A stretch of 64,000 bases of DNA from Streptomyces parvus (GCF_014648875.1 NZ_BMRY01000001.1:124001-188000); one strand, 5' to 3'; shown: positions 23,836 to 32,682, numbered from the stretch's first letter. A program made the numbers and translations. The notes: generated from the sequence alone by a model not told the origin.

Positions 23836-25068
23836 TCAGCTCCGGGCGAAGATCGGCTCCCAGCGCTTGGACGAGTGGTCCTTGGGCGTGCGGGCGCCGC
23901 TGAGGGAGATCGTCTTCTTGCTGCCGACGCCGACGAGGACCAGCCGGTTCTCGTACTCCCCGCCGCCCGGGGCGATGTCCCAGGCGATCAGCCGTTCGTT
24001 GTCGACCCAGGCCAGGAGCTCCTGGCCGCGCAGCTTGGCGACGCGCTCGCCCGTCCGGGGGTCGAGGACCTGGGTGGCGGTGGTCTTCAGCCCGCCCGCG
24101 AAGGGCCCGGCGACGAGCTTGCCGTCCGGGGAGAGACCGGCGGGCGCGAACATGAGGTCCACATGGGCCTCCTTCGCCGGTACGGGCACCTTCTTGCCGG
24201 CGAAGTCGCGGTAGACGACGCCCGGGTTCACGTTGATGGGCTCGTACAGCAGGGTGCCGTCGGTGTTGAAGCGCAGGTTCTCGCCGGAGCCGAAGCTCCG
24301 GCCCGCGTCGGTGAACGCGGGCAGGGCGTGCCAGTCCGAGTCCCCCGTCGCCACGTCGACCACGGCGAACCCCGTGCGGCAGGGCACCCGCTGAGGCTCC
24401 AGGTCGTCGTTCACCTGAACCTTGTGGGACCAGTAGGCGCGGTCCGGGTTCTTGTCGTACGTGGTGGCCACCAGCTTGCTGCCGTCGGGCGAGAAGAAGA
24501 GGCCGCCGACGCCCTGGGCCAGTGGGATCCAGCGGGTCACCTCGCCGGTACGGAGGTCGAGCAGCCCGATGCGGGGGGCGGGCAGTTCACGTTCCAGGAC
24601 GGCGGCGGTCCGCATGCCGGGCGCGACGGCGAGGAAGGACCAGCGGTCGTCGGCCTCGTAGCGGCCGGTCTCCTGGTTCAGCACCGAGTAGGTCCGCTCG
24701 ACGATCTCGTCGCGGTTGGGCTGACGGACCTTCTCGGAGGTGTAGTACGCGGCGAGTACCTGGCCGCCGACGGCGATCCTGTCGCGCGGCGGGGACTGGT
24801 CGACATGGCTCTGGACGCCCCGGTCGGAGACCTCGCCGCCGACCACGTGGACGCCCTGCCCCCGGCCGTCGTCCGGGCCCGCGTCGAGCAGTGTGGGTAC
24901 GCCGACGGCCGCGACGACGAGGGCCGTGGTGCCCGCGGCCGCGGCGAGGGTGCGGGCCCGGCGACGCCGCCGTGCGGCGAGGATCCGGTCGGCGAAGCCG
25001 GAGCGCGGGGGCGCGATGCCGGAGGCCTGCTCGCGCAGGGAGTCACGGACGAGTTCCTCGACGTTCAC
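23836..25068 (-). CDS. Membrane-anchored WD40-like protein, likely partner of the adjacent sigma factor
   Basis: 410 residues from GTG 25068, overlapping the sigma gene stop by 4 nt (GTGA). A short cytoplasmic N terminus (NVEELVRDSLREQASGIAPP) is followed by a basic patch and one membrane helix (TLAAAAGTTALVVAAVGVPT). The external part is a beta-propeller-like domain with repeats such as RIGLLDLRTGEVTRW, LFFSPDGSKLVATTYD and LSPDGKLVAGPFAG. This N-in single-pass layout next to a SigE-family sigma factor is common in Streptomyces, where it is assumed to be an anti-sigma or sensor protein. No zinc anti-sigma motif (HxxxCxxC) is present, so the mechanism is unclear. Confidence 0.82.
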   Translation of the reverse strand: MNVEELVRDSLREQASGIAPPRSGFADRILAARRRRRARTLAAAAGTTALVVAAVGVPTLLDAGPDDGRGQGVHVVGGEVSDRGVQSHVDQSPPRDRIAVGGQVLAAYYTSEKVRQPNRDEIVERTYSVLNQETGRYEADDRWSFLAVAPGMRTAAVLERELPAPRIGLLDLRTGEVTRWIPLAQGVGGLFFSPDGSKLVATTYDKNPDRAYWSHKVQVNDDLEPQRVPCRTGFAVVDVATGDSDWHALPAFTDAGRSFGSGENLRFNTDGTLLYEPINVNPGVVYRDFAGKKVPVPAKEAHVDLMFAPAGLSPDGKLVAGPFAGGLKTTATQVLDPRTGERVAKLRGQELLAWVDNERLIAWDIAPGGGEYENRLVLVGVGSKKTISLSGARTPKDHSSKRWEPIFARS

Positions 25069-25628
25069 GGTCGTACCTCCACGGCAGCGAGATTGCGGGA
25101 CGGCGGCTGCTCCGCGCCGGGCCCGCCGAGGGCGGTGAGTTCGGGCGCGTGGGCGCGCAGCCGGGCCAGGGAGCGGTGGGTGGTGGACCGCACGGTGCCC
25201 ACCGAACAGCCGAGGAGGCGGGCCACGTCGGCCTCGGGAAGGTCCTCGAAGAAGCGCAGCACGAGGACGGTGCGCTGCCGGGCGGTGAGCCGGGACAGGG
25301 CCTCGCGCATCACGAGCCGCAGCTCGGTGGCGCCCGCGCCGTCCGTGCCGCTGCCCCGGTCGGGCGGTTCGGCGACCGTCAGCTCCCGTCTGCGGCCCTT
25401 CAGCCGCCAGCGACTGACCTGCTGCCGGTAGAGGATCTGGCGTACGTACGCCTCGGGTTCATCGATCCGCCCCCATCGCCCGGCGGCCTTGATCAGCGCG
25501 TTCTGCAACAGGTCCTCGCCCGCGTGGCGGTCCCCGCCACTGAGCAGGACGGCCGTCTTCAGCAACGGCGCCGAACGGTTGCTCACGAATTCACGGAAGC
25601 TCTCCTGGCCTGCCGCGTCCACGGTCAC
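25065..25628 (-). CDS. SigE-family ECF RNA polymerase sigma factor
   Basis: 187 residues from GTG 25628; a second in-frame GTG at 25622 is possible. Sigma region 2 spans about 10-75 (FREFVSNRSAPLLKTAVLLS, AGEDLLQNALIKAAGRWGRI, EPEAYVRQILYRQQVSRWRL). Sigma region 4 spans about 105-160 (LSRLTARQRTVLVLRFFEDL, PEADVARLLGCSVGTVRSTT). It directs polymerase to its own regulon. It is translationally coupled to the WD40-like membrane protein and only 73 bp downstream of glxA on the same strand. The simplest model is that cslA, glxA, sigma and partner form one long transcript, so the sigma factor may control envelope glycan genes. Confidence 0.92.
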   Translation of the reverse strand: MTVDAAGQESFREFVSNRSAPLLKTAVLLSGGDRHAGEDLLQNALIKAAGRWGRIDEPEAYVRQILYRQQVSRWRLKGRRRELTVAEPPDRGSGTDGAGATELRLVMREALSRLTARQRTVLVLRFFEDLPEADVARLLGCSVGTVRSTTHRSLARLRAHAPELTALGGPGAEQPPSRNLAAVEVRP

Positions 25629-25701
25629 CTTCTCTTCCCGGGCGGGCCCCCTGCCCTCCCTGACCGTACTGACGCGCGCGGGTGCTCCCCGCTATGCCTC
25701 C

Positions 25702-27657
25702 TCAGGCGACCTTGACCCATTTCGCTTCGGACGGGATGCCGTCGGTGTCCGTGACGAAGAGCATGTACCAGCCGGGCGGCACCAGGGTGGGGTCGTCCGG
25801 CACGGTCACGCTGAGCTTGCCGCCGGCCTTCTTCAGCCCCAGCTCGATGGAGCGCTGCTCCACGTCGGTGGTGTGGGTGACGGCGCTCGGGCGCATCAGC
25901 CGGGCGGTGGCGATCCGGTCGGCGTCGGCGCTCTCGTACGTCACCGTCGCGCCGCGCTCGGCGTTCTCGGGGCCGTTCCCGATCACCGGCCGCCTGTCCT
26001 TGCCGCGGTGCAGGGCGGGCGGGGTGTAGACCTCCATGCGCTGCTCGAACTTGCCGAGCTTGGTGTTGTCCTTGTCGTCGTACAGGGAGTCGGAACCGAA
26101 CGTCGCCACCCGTCCGTCGGGCAGCAGCAGCGCCTCGGAGTGGTAGTTGCGGCCCACGGTCGGCTCGGCTGCTTCCTTGAAGGTGTTGGTCTTCGGGTCG
26201 TACGTCTGTGCCTTGAGGATGTTGCTGGCGCTGCGCCCCCGGTAGTCCTCGGACCCCCCGCTGGTGAAGACGGTGTCGTCGGGCATGATCACGCTGTTGA
26301 GGTAGCGGGTGCCCTGCGGCAGGTCGGGGCCGGGCTTGAAGGCCGGGCTGGCCTCCTTGAGGTCGATGACGGCCGTGCGGGCCGTGGACTTCTTGGACTC
26401 GCCGACCCCGCCGCCACCCAGCACCATCACCTTCTGGTCCTGCACGGGCGGCAGCATCAGCGAGGCCGCCGTCTCCAGCTGGTCGGTGTCGGTGAGGCCG
26501 GGGACCTTGGTGAAGGTGTTCTTCTTGATGTCCCAGATCCCGGGCTCGCGCCCCTTGTCCGCCGGACCGTATCCGGCGTTGGCGCCCGGATAGAAGAGCT
26601 TGCCGCCCTTCGTGAGGAAGAGCGCCGGATAGGTCGGGAAGTACTGGAAGGGTCCCTCGGACCACTTCTTGGTCTTCGGGTCGTAGATCTCGTTGTCACC
26701 CGGGAGGATCGCGCCGACGTCGTCGAGGCCGGAGACGGAGAGCACCCGGCCGTCCTCCAGGCCGACGAGCGTCGGATACCAGCGGGCCTCCTTCATGGGG
26801 TCGACCTTGATGTACTTCTCCGCCGTCGGGTCGAACTCGTAGGCGGCGCGGATCCCCTGGAAGTCCTGCTTGTCCATGGTGATCTTCTCGGCGAGGCCGT
26901 AGGAGTTGTCGGCCTCCTTGCCCTTCAGCCCGACGATCTCGTACTGGGCGGCGTCCGTCGTCACCGCGTCCGGCCCCTCTTCGACCGCTTCGACGAAGAC
27001 CCGCTGCTCGGCGGCGGTCACCTTGGTCTTCCACGGTTTCATCTGGCCGCTCTCGAAGTAGTCGACCTCGAACTCGCGCTTCGCCTTGGGCACGGTGACG
27101 TCGAACTTGGCCCGGTACTCGACGCCCGACGGCGAGCGGAAGACCGTGCCCTTCTTGAGCTTCAGCGGCTTGTCCGGGTTCTCGTTCTTGACCCGCATCC
27201 CGCCGCCGGCCCGCTTCACCTTGTCGTCGAGCACCTCGTAGCGGGCGGTACCGCCCGCGATCAGGAGGCGGCCGTCGGGGAGCTGGGCGTGGCCGCCGCA
27301 GAAGAAGTCCTCCGGGGTGGGGATCTTCTGGAAGGTGTTCTCGGCCGGATCCCACAGCACGGTGTCGAACGTGCCCTCGTCGAAGTGGGCCTCGTCGTTG
27401 CCGGAGCCCGCGACGATCAGGACCTTCCCGGTGTGCAGGAGCGCCGCGTGGATCGCGTTGGTGCGGTACTCCTTCGGGATGTTCACCCGCTCCCAGGAGC
27501 CGTACTCCGCCTTGTACTCCGGCTGGTCGATCTTGTACGCGTGGTACCGGTCCTCGGCGAAGGAGAGCGCGGCAGGGGCGTTCAGCCCGGCGAGCAGCAC
27601 CACAGCGCCGCCGCCCAGGAGTGTCTTCCTCATTTTCTTCGAGGGCCGGTAGGCCAT
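25702..27657 (-). CDS. glxA: GlxA-like radical copper oxidase (galactose-oxidase family)
   Basis: 651 residues from ATG 27657 with GGAGGG upstream inside the cslA end. An N-terminal membrane anchor (TLLGGGAVVLLAGLNAPAAL) places the enzyme outside the membrane. A seven-bladed kelch-type propeller carries the mononuclear copper site: C120 (FFCGGHAQLPDG) expected to cross-link to a Tyr, W293-Y294 (EARWYPTLVG), Y505-H506 (RNYHSEALLLPDG) and H595 (SAVTHTTDVE). The C-terminal domain is immunoglobulin-like. In S. lividans GlxA matures the CslA glycan at hyphal tips and needs copper delivery. It is coupled to cslA with a 3-bp gap. All copper-ligand motifs are intact, so an active enzyme is predicted. 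Confidence 0.92.
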   Translation of the reverse strand: MAYRPSKKMRKTLLGGGAVVLLAGLNAPAALSFAEDRYHAYKIDQPEYKAEYGSWERVNIPKEYRTNAIHAALLHTGKVLIVAGSGNDEAHFDEGTFDTVLWDPAENTFQKIPTPEDFFCGGHAQLPDGRLLIAGGTARYEVLDDKVKRAGGGMRVKNENPDKPLKLKKGTVFRSPSGVEYRAKFDVTVPKAKREFEVDYFESGQMKPWKTKVTAAEQRVFVEAVEEGPDAVTTDAAQYEIVGLKGKEADNSYGLAEKITMDKQDFQGIRAAYEFDPTAEKYIKVDPMKEARWYPTLVGLEDGRVLSVSGLDDVGAILPGDNEIYDPKTKKWSEGPFQYFPTYPALFLTKGGKLFYPGANAGYGPADKGREPGIWDIKKNTFTKVPGLTDTDQLETAASLMLPPVQDQKVMVLGGGGVGESKKSTARTAVIDLKEASPAFKPGPDLPQGTRYLNSVIMPDDTVFTSGGSEDYRGRSASNILKAQTYDPKTNTFKEAAEPTVGRNYHSEALLLPDGRVATFGSDSLYDDKDNTKLGKFEQRMEVYTPPALHRGKDRRPVIGNGPENAERGATVTYESADADRIATARLMRPSAVTHTTDVEQRSIELGLKKAGGKLSVTVPDDPTLVPPGWYMLFVTDTDGIPSEAKWVKVA

Positions 27658-27660
27658 GGC

Positions 27661-29475
27661 TCAGTTCCCTCCTGCGGTGGTGGTGGCGGTGGTGCCGGCG
27701 CTCGCCGTGGTGGTCGCCTGGGGGGCGGGGGTCGTCGTCGTGGTGACGTACGCCGGTTCGGGAGGCGGGGGCGCCGGGACGGGGACGGCGCGCGCGGCCT
27801 CGGCGCGCTTGTCCTGCCGGACGGTCCAGGCCCAGACGACGACCGGGGAGAGGGATATCGCGAGGCCCAGCGTCGCCCAGGTGCGCATCGCGACATGGGT
27901 GTGGTCGAGGTACACGGACGCGGCGAGCGAGGACAGCAGGACCGCGGCCCAGAAGAGGTGGATGCGGAAGGTGAGCAGCCGGTCCGGGGAGGCCTGGCCG
28001 CCCTTGGGTGTGACGACGAAGCGGCCGTCGGTGCGCAGCACGGCCGAGCCGAGCGACTTCAGGTAGATCGGCGCGGAGAGCGCGGACATGGCCATGCCGG
28101 CGAGGCCGCCGGAGCCCTCGGGCTCGTGCGGCGAGACGTTGTGGCGGCGGTTCCAGAGGTACAGCCCGATCTGGAGGGCGGCGGCGTCGCTGTAGAGCAT
28201 CAGCCAGATGGAGGCGGCGACCTGGGTGCCGGACGCGCCGAACCAGAGGAACAACACACAGCTGAGGATGCCGAGCAGCCAGTTCACGGCGGTCATCGGG
28301 TAGTAGACGAGCATCAGCGTGTAGCTGAGGAGCCGCCCGGGGGGCACCCGGAAGAGCGCCTTGCCGTACTGCTTGAACAGCGTCTCGTACGTTCCCCGGG
28401 ACCAGCGCAGCTGCTGGGTGAAGAAGTCCGTCCAGGAGGCGGGGCCCTCGCCCACGGCGAGCACGTCGGGGGTGTAGACGGAACGCCAGTAGTGCCCGGT
28501 GCGCGGGTTGCGGCGGCGGTGGATCTCGAAGCCGGTGGCCATGTCCTCGGTGATCGAGTCGTACAGGCCGCCGACCTGCCGGAGCGCGGCGATGCGCACG
28601 ACGTTGTTGGTGCCGACGAACATCGGGGCGCCGTAGCGGTTGCCCGCGCGCTGGATCAGGGCGTGGAAGAGGAACTGCTGCGACTCGGCGGCCTTGGTGA
28701 CGGCCGAGTCGTAGTTCCCGTAGACCTGCGGCCCGACGACGAAGGCGACGTCCGGGTCGCGGAAGTAGCCCATCATCCGCTCCAGGAAGTTGGGCATGGG
28801 CACGTGGTCGGTGTCGACGGAGGCGAAGAAGTCGTAGTCGCCGCCGTGCAGGGCGATCCAGGCGTTGTAGTTGCCGTGCTTGGTCTTCGCCTTGTGGACG
28901 CCCTTGTCGCGGTTCCACTCGGGGACCCCGCGCCGGGTGAAGTGGTGGACGCCGAGCTCCGCGCAGAGCATCCGGGCGCCGGGGTCGTCGCCCTCGTCGA
29001 GCAGCCAGACGTCCAGCGGACCGGGGTGTTCGAGCTGTACGGCGCCCTTGAGGGTGGCGCGGACCATGGAGAGCGGTTCCTTGCCGGGGACGTACGTGGT
29101 GAGGAAGGCGACCCGGGTGCCGGGCTCGGGCGTCACCGGGACCGGGTCCCGCGCGACGAGCGTGGCGTGCGCGATGGAGACCACGTTGACCAGCATGAAC
29201 AGCTCGATCAGGGCGATCGACACCAGCATCACGGTGTCGGCGACGACCAGCCAGCGTTCCCCGTTCTCCCGCTCGGTCCAGTGCGTGGGCCAGACCAGGT
29301 ACAGCAGGAGGATGCCGGTGAGCACGGGGGCGAGCGTCATCAGCAGGACCGCTCTTATTCGGTGCTTCTCCGTCGAGAGCAGGCTCTTGTACCGCACCCG
29401 GTACCCCGTCGGTTCCGGCTCCGTGAGCGGACCCGCGAGCCGGCTGTAGGTGTCGTAGTCGTAGCCCGACCGCAC
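27661..29475 (-). CDS. cslA: Cellulose-synthase-like glycosyltransferase (family 2)
   Basis: 604 residues from GTG 29475, 5 nt after GGGAGG. Two membrane helices (about 43-62, 77-100) precede a GT2 domain with D160 (VWLLDEGDDP), DTD at 221-223 (FASVDTDHVP), TED at 309-311 (YDSITEDMATG) and QQLRW at 354-358, the full set for processive synthesis. Further helices follow (about 372-460 and 530-560), then a Pro/Thr tail ending in alternating Thr and Ala/Gly runs. The product is a beta-glucan-like polymer at hyphal tips by analogy with S. coelicolor CslA. The upstream gene is isolated by a strong terminator, so a promoter lies just above 29475. Confidence 0.92.
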   Translation of the reverse strand: MRSGYDYDTYSRLAGPLTEPEPTGYRVRYKSLLSTEKHRIRAVLLMTLAPVLTGILLLYLVWPTHWTERENGERWLVVADTVMLVSIALIELFMLVNVVSIAHATLVARDPVPVTPEPGTRVAFLTTYVPGKEPLSMVRATLKGAVQLEHPGPLDVWLLDEGDDPGARMLCAELGVHHFTRRGVPEWNRDKGVHKAKTKHGNYNAWIALHGGDYDFFASVDTDHVPMPNFLERMMGYFRDPDVAFVVGPQVYGNYDSAVTKAAESQQFLFHALIQRAGNRYGAPMFVGTNNVVRIAALRQVGGLYDSITEDMATGFEIHRRRNPRTGHYWRSVYTPDVLAVGEGPASWTDFFTQQLRWSRGTYETLFKQYGKALFRVPPGRLLSYTLMLVYYPMTAVNWLLGILSCVLFLWFGASGTQVAASIWLMLYSDAAALQIGLYLWNRRHNVSPHEPEGSGGLAGMAMSALSAPIYLKSLGSAVLRTDGRFVVTPKGGQASPDRLLTFRIHLFWAAVLLSSLAASVYLDHTHVAMRTWATLGLAISLSPVVVWAWTVRQDKRAEAARAVPVPAPPPPEPAYVTTTTTPAPQATTTASAGTTATTTAGGN

Positions 29476-29577
29476 CGTGCCTCCCACTGTCGAACGGGTT
29501 GATATCCCCACAGAAGGGGACGGCTAACGGCGTGTCGACCTGGCAGGTCCGAGTGAGGGGTTTTCGGTCCGGGACCG

Positions 29578-29613
29578 GAAAAGCCCCCGGCCGTGTGGCG
29601 CCGGGGGCTTTTC
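29578..29613 (-). terminator. Intrinsic terminator after the thiamine-binding-type gene
   Basis: 14-bp perfect arms GAAAAGCCCCCGGC (29578-29591) and GCCGGGGGCTTTTC (29600-29613) with an 8-nt loop and T-rich end on the reverse strand. It lies 46 nt after the stop at 29660 and about 100 bp before cslA, so cslA needs its own promoter. Confidence 0.85.
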
Positions 29614-29659
29614 GGGTGAACGCGGATGCCTGGCGGGGCGTCCGCGCGCGGACGGTCCG

Positions 29660-29953
29660 TCAGGGGTTGAGATACCGCTCCACGGTCTCGACCTTCGAGG
29701 TCAGACCGTCGGTGACACCGGGCCGGATGTCGGCCTTCAGTACCAGGGAGACGCGGCCGGCGCGGGCCTCGACGGCGGCCACGGCGCGCTTGACGACGTC
29801 CATGACCTCGTCCCACTCGCCCTCGATGGAGGTGAACATCGCGTCGGTGCGGTTGGGGAGCCCGGATTCCCGCACGACCCGTACGGCGTCGGCGACGTAC
29901 TCCCCGACGTCCTCGCCGACGCCGAGCGGCGAGACCGAGAACGCGACGATCAT
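29660..29953 (-). CDS. MTH1187/YkoF-type thiamine-binding-like small protein
   Basis: 97 residues from ATG 29953, overlapping the upstream stop by 4 nt (ATGA). The short ferredoxin-like fold is typical of the family: [20 protein letters not shown], then [40 protein letters not shown] and [10 protein letters not shown]. Family members bind thiamine-like ligands and have no catalytic role that I know of. It is coupled to DUF3817 upstream. That pairing recurs in actinobacteria, and the role is unknown. Confidence 0.88.
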   Translation of the reverse strand: MIVAFSVSPLGVGEDVGEYVADAVRVVRESGLPNRTDAMFTSIEGEWDEVMDVVKRAVAAVEARAGRVSLVLKADIRPGVTDGLTSKVETVERYLNP

Positions 29954-30300
29954 GCGCTGACCGTGCCCTCGCGGCGGGCGCGGGCGGCGATGACGCCGTC
30001 GGCCTCGTACTTCTTCAGCAGCTTGTCGCCGTAGAGACCGCCGAAGGGGATGACGGCGAGGAGGAAGAACAGCGCCACACGCTTGAGCGGCCACTTGGCC
30101 TTGACCCAGACGTCCAGCAGGAACACGACGTAGATCGTGAAGAGGATGCCGTGGATCATGCCGAGGGGCGGCATCAGGAAGTCGATGTCCGAGACGCGCA
30201 TGAGCAGCGAACCGAAAATGAGGAGCGCCGGGAAGGAGAGCGCCTCGGGAAGCGAGATGAGGCGCAGCCGATGCAGGGCGGAAGCGGTCTTGATGTCCAC
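29950..30300 (-). CDS. DUF3817 integral membrane protein
   Basis: 116 residues from GTG 30300 ([20 protein letters not shown]), preceded by GAAGG. Three hydrophobic segments: [36 protein letters not shown] and [20 protein letters not shown]. This is the second DUF3817 gene in the window and shares the HGILF-YVVF pattern with 19148-19474. It overlaps the thiamine-binding-type gene by 4 nt, so the two are co-translated. The C terminus is basic ([14 protein letters not shown]). Function unknown. Confidence 0.88.
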   Translation of the reverse strand: MDIKTASALHRLRLISLPEALSFPALLIFGSLLMRVSDIDFLMPPLGMIHGILFTIYVVFLLDVWVKAKWPLKRVALFFLLAVIPFGGLYGDKLLKKYEADGVIAARARREGTVSA

Positions 30301-30537
30301 GAGGGCACCTTCGGTGGGAGGGGGTCGTGTGGGCGGGAAGGGCCGTACGGGCTTGTGAACGCGGGCACAAGCCGCCCCCATTGTGGCATCGCGCCGGTAC
30401 GCCCCCGGAGCCGGGGGCGGCTGTGGGGCACGGTCGCCCTTATCACCGCATATCAGGGCCGGTCCGGGTGCGCATCAGGGGCGTAACGGTTCCGTGGGAC
30501 CTGGTACGGGGGCGGGGCGGCGGGCTACCTTCGGGGC

Positions 30538-31176
30538 GTGGCGATGTTCCGACTCCAAGGCAGCAAGACGCTCGCCGTCGATCTGGCCGGCGATTCCGTC
30601 AAGGCGAAGAACGGTTCGATGGTCGCGTACGACGGCCGGATGACCTTCAAGAAGATGTCCGGCGGCGGCGAGGGCCTGCGCGGCATGGTGACCCGCCGGC
30701 TGACCGGTGAGCAGATGACCGTGATGGAGGTGTCCGGGCAGGGCACCTGCTACTTCGCCGACCGGGCGAGCGAGATCAACCTGGTCTCCCTGCACGGCGA
30801 CAAGCTGTACGTGGAGGCGAGCAATCTGCTGGCCACCGACGCCGGGCTGCGCACGGGCACCACGTTCACCGGGCTGCGCGGCGGCGCGAGCGGCAACGGG
30901 CTGTTCACCACGACGGTGGAGGGCACCGGGCAGGCGGCGATCGTGTCGGACGGGACGGCGGTGCTGCTGCGGGTGTCGCCGCAGTATCCGCTGATGGTCG
31001 ACCCCGGCGCGTACATCGCCCATCAGGGCCGGCTCCAGCAGAGCTTCCAGTCGGGTGTGAACTTCCGGACGCTGATGGGCGAGGGCTCCGGCGAGGCGTT
31101 CCAGATCCGCTTCGAGGGCGACGGGCTCGTCTACGTCCAGCCCAGCGAGCGCAACACCGTCGGGGGCGATGTCTGA
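30538..31176 (+). CDS. AIM24-family protein (first of three)
   Basis: 212 residues from GTG 30538; ATG 30544 (MFRLQGSKTLAVD) is equally possible. It has the beta-rich AIM24 fold with KNGSMVAYDGRMTFKKMSGG, EVSGQGTCYFADRASEINLV, GDKLYVEASNLLATDAGL, GNGLFTTTVEGTGQAAIVSD and VDPGAYIAHQGRL near the expected places. There is no signal peptide or membrane helix. AIM24 proteins are present in many bacteria and in yeast mitochondria, and their molecular role is poorly defined. It is the first of three adjacent paralogues with overlapping ends. Confidence 0.9.
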   Translation: MAMFRLQGSKTLAVDLAGDSVKAKNGSMVAYDGRMTFKKMSGGGEGLRGMVTRRLTGEQMTVMEVSGQGTCYFADRASEINLVSLHGDKLYVEASNLLATDAGLRTGTTFTGLRGGASGNGLFTTTVEGTGQAAIVSDGTAVLLRVSPQYPLMVDPGAYIAHQGRLQQSFQSGVNFRTLMGEGSGEAFQIRFEGDGLVYVQPSERNTVGGDV

Positions 31177-31826
31177 TGCCGTTCCGTGAGATCAACTCCA
31201 AGATGGTCGAGGCCACGCTCGCGCCGGGCCAGAAGCTGTTCAGCCAGCGCGGCGCGATGCTGGCGTACCGGGGCGAGGTGTCCTTCACCCCGAACATCCA
31301 GGGCGGCCAGGGCGGCTTCGCGTCGATGATCGGCCGCCGGGTGGCGGGCGAGGCGACGCCGCTGATGACGGTCGAGGGGTCGGGCACGGTGATGTTCGGC
31401 CACGGCGGCCACCACATCCAGGTGATCAACCTGTCCGGCGACACCCTGTACGTGGAGGCGGACCGGCTCCTCGCCTTCGACGGGACGCTCCAGCAGGGCA
31501 CGATGTTCATGGGCTCGCAGGGCGGGGTGATGGGCATGGTGCGCGGCCAGGTGACCGGCCAGGGCCTGTTCACCACCACGCTCAAGGGGCACGGCGCGGT
31601 CGCGGTGATGGCGCACGGCGGGGTGATCGAACTGCCGATCACCCCGGGCCGGGACGTCCATGTGGACCCGCAGGCCTACGTCGCCCACCACGGGGACGTC
31701 CGCAACAAGCTGTCCACGGCGGTCGGCTGGCGGGACATGGTCGGGCGGGGCTCCGGCGAGGCGTTCCAGCTGGAGCTGAGCGGGAGCGGTGCGGTGTACG
31801 TCCAGGCATCGGAGGAGAAGCTGTGA
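31176..31826 (+). CDS. AIM24-family protein (second of three)
   Basis: 216 residues, start ATG 31176 sharing one base with the previous stop (TGATG). Same fold and landmarks as its neighbour: SQRGAMLAYRGEVSFTPNIQ, MTVEGSGTVMFGHGGHHIQV, GDTLYVEADRLLAFDGTL, GQGLFTTTLKGHGAVAVMAH and VDPQAYVAHHGDV. A Gly/Met/Gln-rich loop (GSQGGVMGMVRGQVTGQG) is distinctive. Coupling by overlap on both sides suggests the three proteins are made in fixed ratio and may form a hetero-oligomer. Confidence 0.9.
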   Translation: MPFREINSKMVEATLAPGQKLFSQRGAMLAYRGEVSFTPNIQGGQGGFASMIGRRVAGEATPLMTVEGSGTVMFGHGGHHIQVINLSGDTLYVEADRLLAFDGTLQQGTMFMGSQGGVMGMVRGQVTGQGLFTTTLKGHGAVAVMAHGGVIELPITPGRDVHVDPQAYVAHHGDVRNKLSTAVGWRDMVGRGSGEAFQLELSGSGAVYVQASEEKL

Positions 31827-32596
31827 ACACGCCCGTGGTCCTCGATCCGATGACGCTGCCGTCGGACGACAACGTCAACTCCTACACCTTCTGCGTGGAG
31901 CTCAAGGGGAGCCGGTGGTTCCTGCAGAAGGGCAAGATGATCGCCTACTACGGGCAGATCAGCTTCGACGGCATCGGGCACGGCCGGTTCGAGCGGCTGG
32001 TGCGCACGAGCTTCCATTCGCCGCTGCACGCGAGCGACTGGGTGGTGGCGGAGGGCAGCGGGAAGATGCTGCTGGCCGACCGGGCCTTCGACGTGAACTC
32101 CTTCGACCTGGACGACGGGAACCTGACCATCCGGTCCGGGAACCTGCTGGCGTACGAGCCCTCGCTCGCGCTGAAGCAGTCGATCGTGCCGGGGTTCGTG
32201 ACGCTGATCGGCACGGGCAAGTTCGTGGCCGCGTCCAACGGTCCGGTGGTCTTCATGGAGCCGCCGCTGCGGGTGGACCCGCAGGCGCTGGTGGGGTGGG
32301 CCGACTGCCCCTCCCCGTGCCATCACTACGACCACGGGTACATGACGGGCGTGATGGGCGGAATCCGGTCACTGACGGGGATCGGCGGGACGTCGGGCGA
32401 GGAGCACCAGTTCGAGTTCGTCGGGGCCGGCACGGTGCTGATGCAGTCGAGCGAGGCGCTGATGGCCGAGCAGGCGACGGGCCTCGTACCGAACGAGCCG
32501 GGTGTTCCGGGCGGGCCGGGCGGTGGAGGTCAACACGGCTCCACCCCGCGCATGCCCGGCCAGCTGGGGGACCTCCAGCGTCGCTTCGGTTTGTGA
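31823..32596 (+). CDS. AIM24-family protein (third of three)
   Basis: 257 residues from GTG 31823, 4-nt overlap with the second gene. The most divergent of the three: ELKGSRWFLQKGKMIAYYGQ, VVAEGSGKMLLADRAFDVNS, LTIRSGNLLAYEPSLALKQS, GTGKFVAASNGPVVFMEPPL and VDPQALVGWADCPSPCHHYD. A Cys/His cluster (CPSPCHHYDH, near residues 162-171) is absent from the other two and could bind a metal. The C terminus is a Gly/Pro-rich tail. A long stem-loop follows the stop codon. Confidence 0.9.
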   Translation: MNTPVVLDPMTLPSDDNVNSYTFCVELKGSRWFLQKGKMIAYYGQISFDGIGHGRFERLVRTSFHSPLHASDWVVAEGSGKMLLADRAFDVNSFDLDDGNLTIRSGNLLAYEPSLALKQSIVPGFVTLIGTGKFVAASNGPVVFMEPPLRVDPQALVGWADCPSPCHHYDHGYMTGVMGGIRSLTGIGGTSGEEHQFEFVGAGTVLMQSSEALMAEQATGLVPNEPGVPGGPGGGGQHGSTPRMPGQLGDLQRRFGL

Positions 32597-32608
32597 GCGG
32601 TAGTCTGC

Positions 32609-32648
32609 GGAGTGTGACATCGAACGTCTGCGCCGATTGTCACACTCC
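32609..32648. terminator. Hairpin between the AIM24 operon and absC
   Basis: Arms GGAGTGTGACA (32609-32619) and TGTCACACTCC (32638-32648) are perfect, with an 18-nt loop, starting 12 nt after the AIM24 stop. It has no T-tract. It could terminate the AIM24 transcript or serve as a regulator site for absC. Confidence 0.5.
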
Positions 32649-32682
32649 CCAGACCTCGCCGATTTCGTCCGGCTTTCAACTT

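Noticed and set aside
25489..29502. Very long forward open frame over sigma, glxA and cslA
   Set aside because: High-GC shadow of reverse-strand genes with diagnostic catalytic motifs; the forward translation has no family resemblance.
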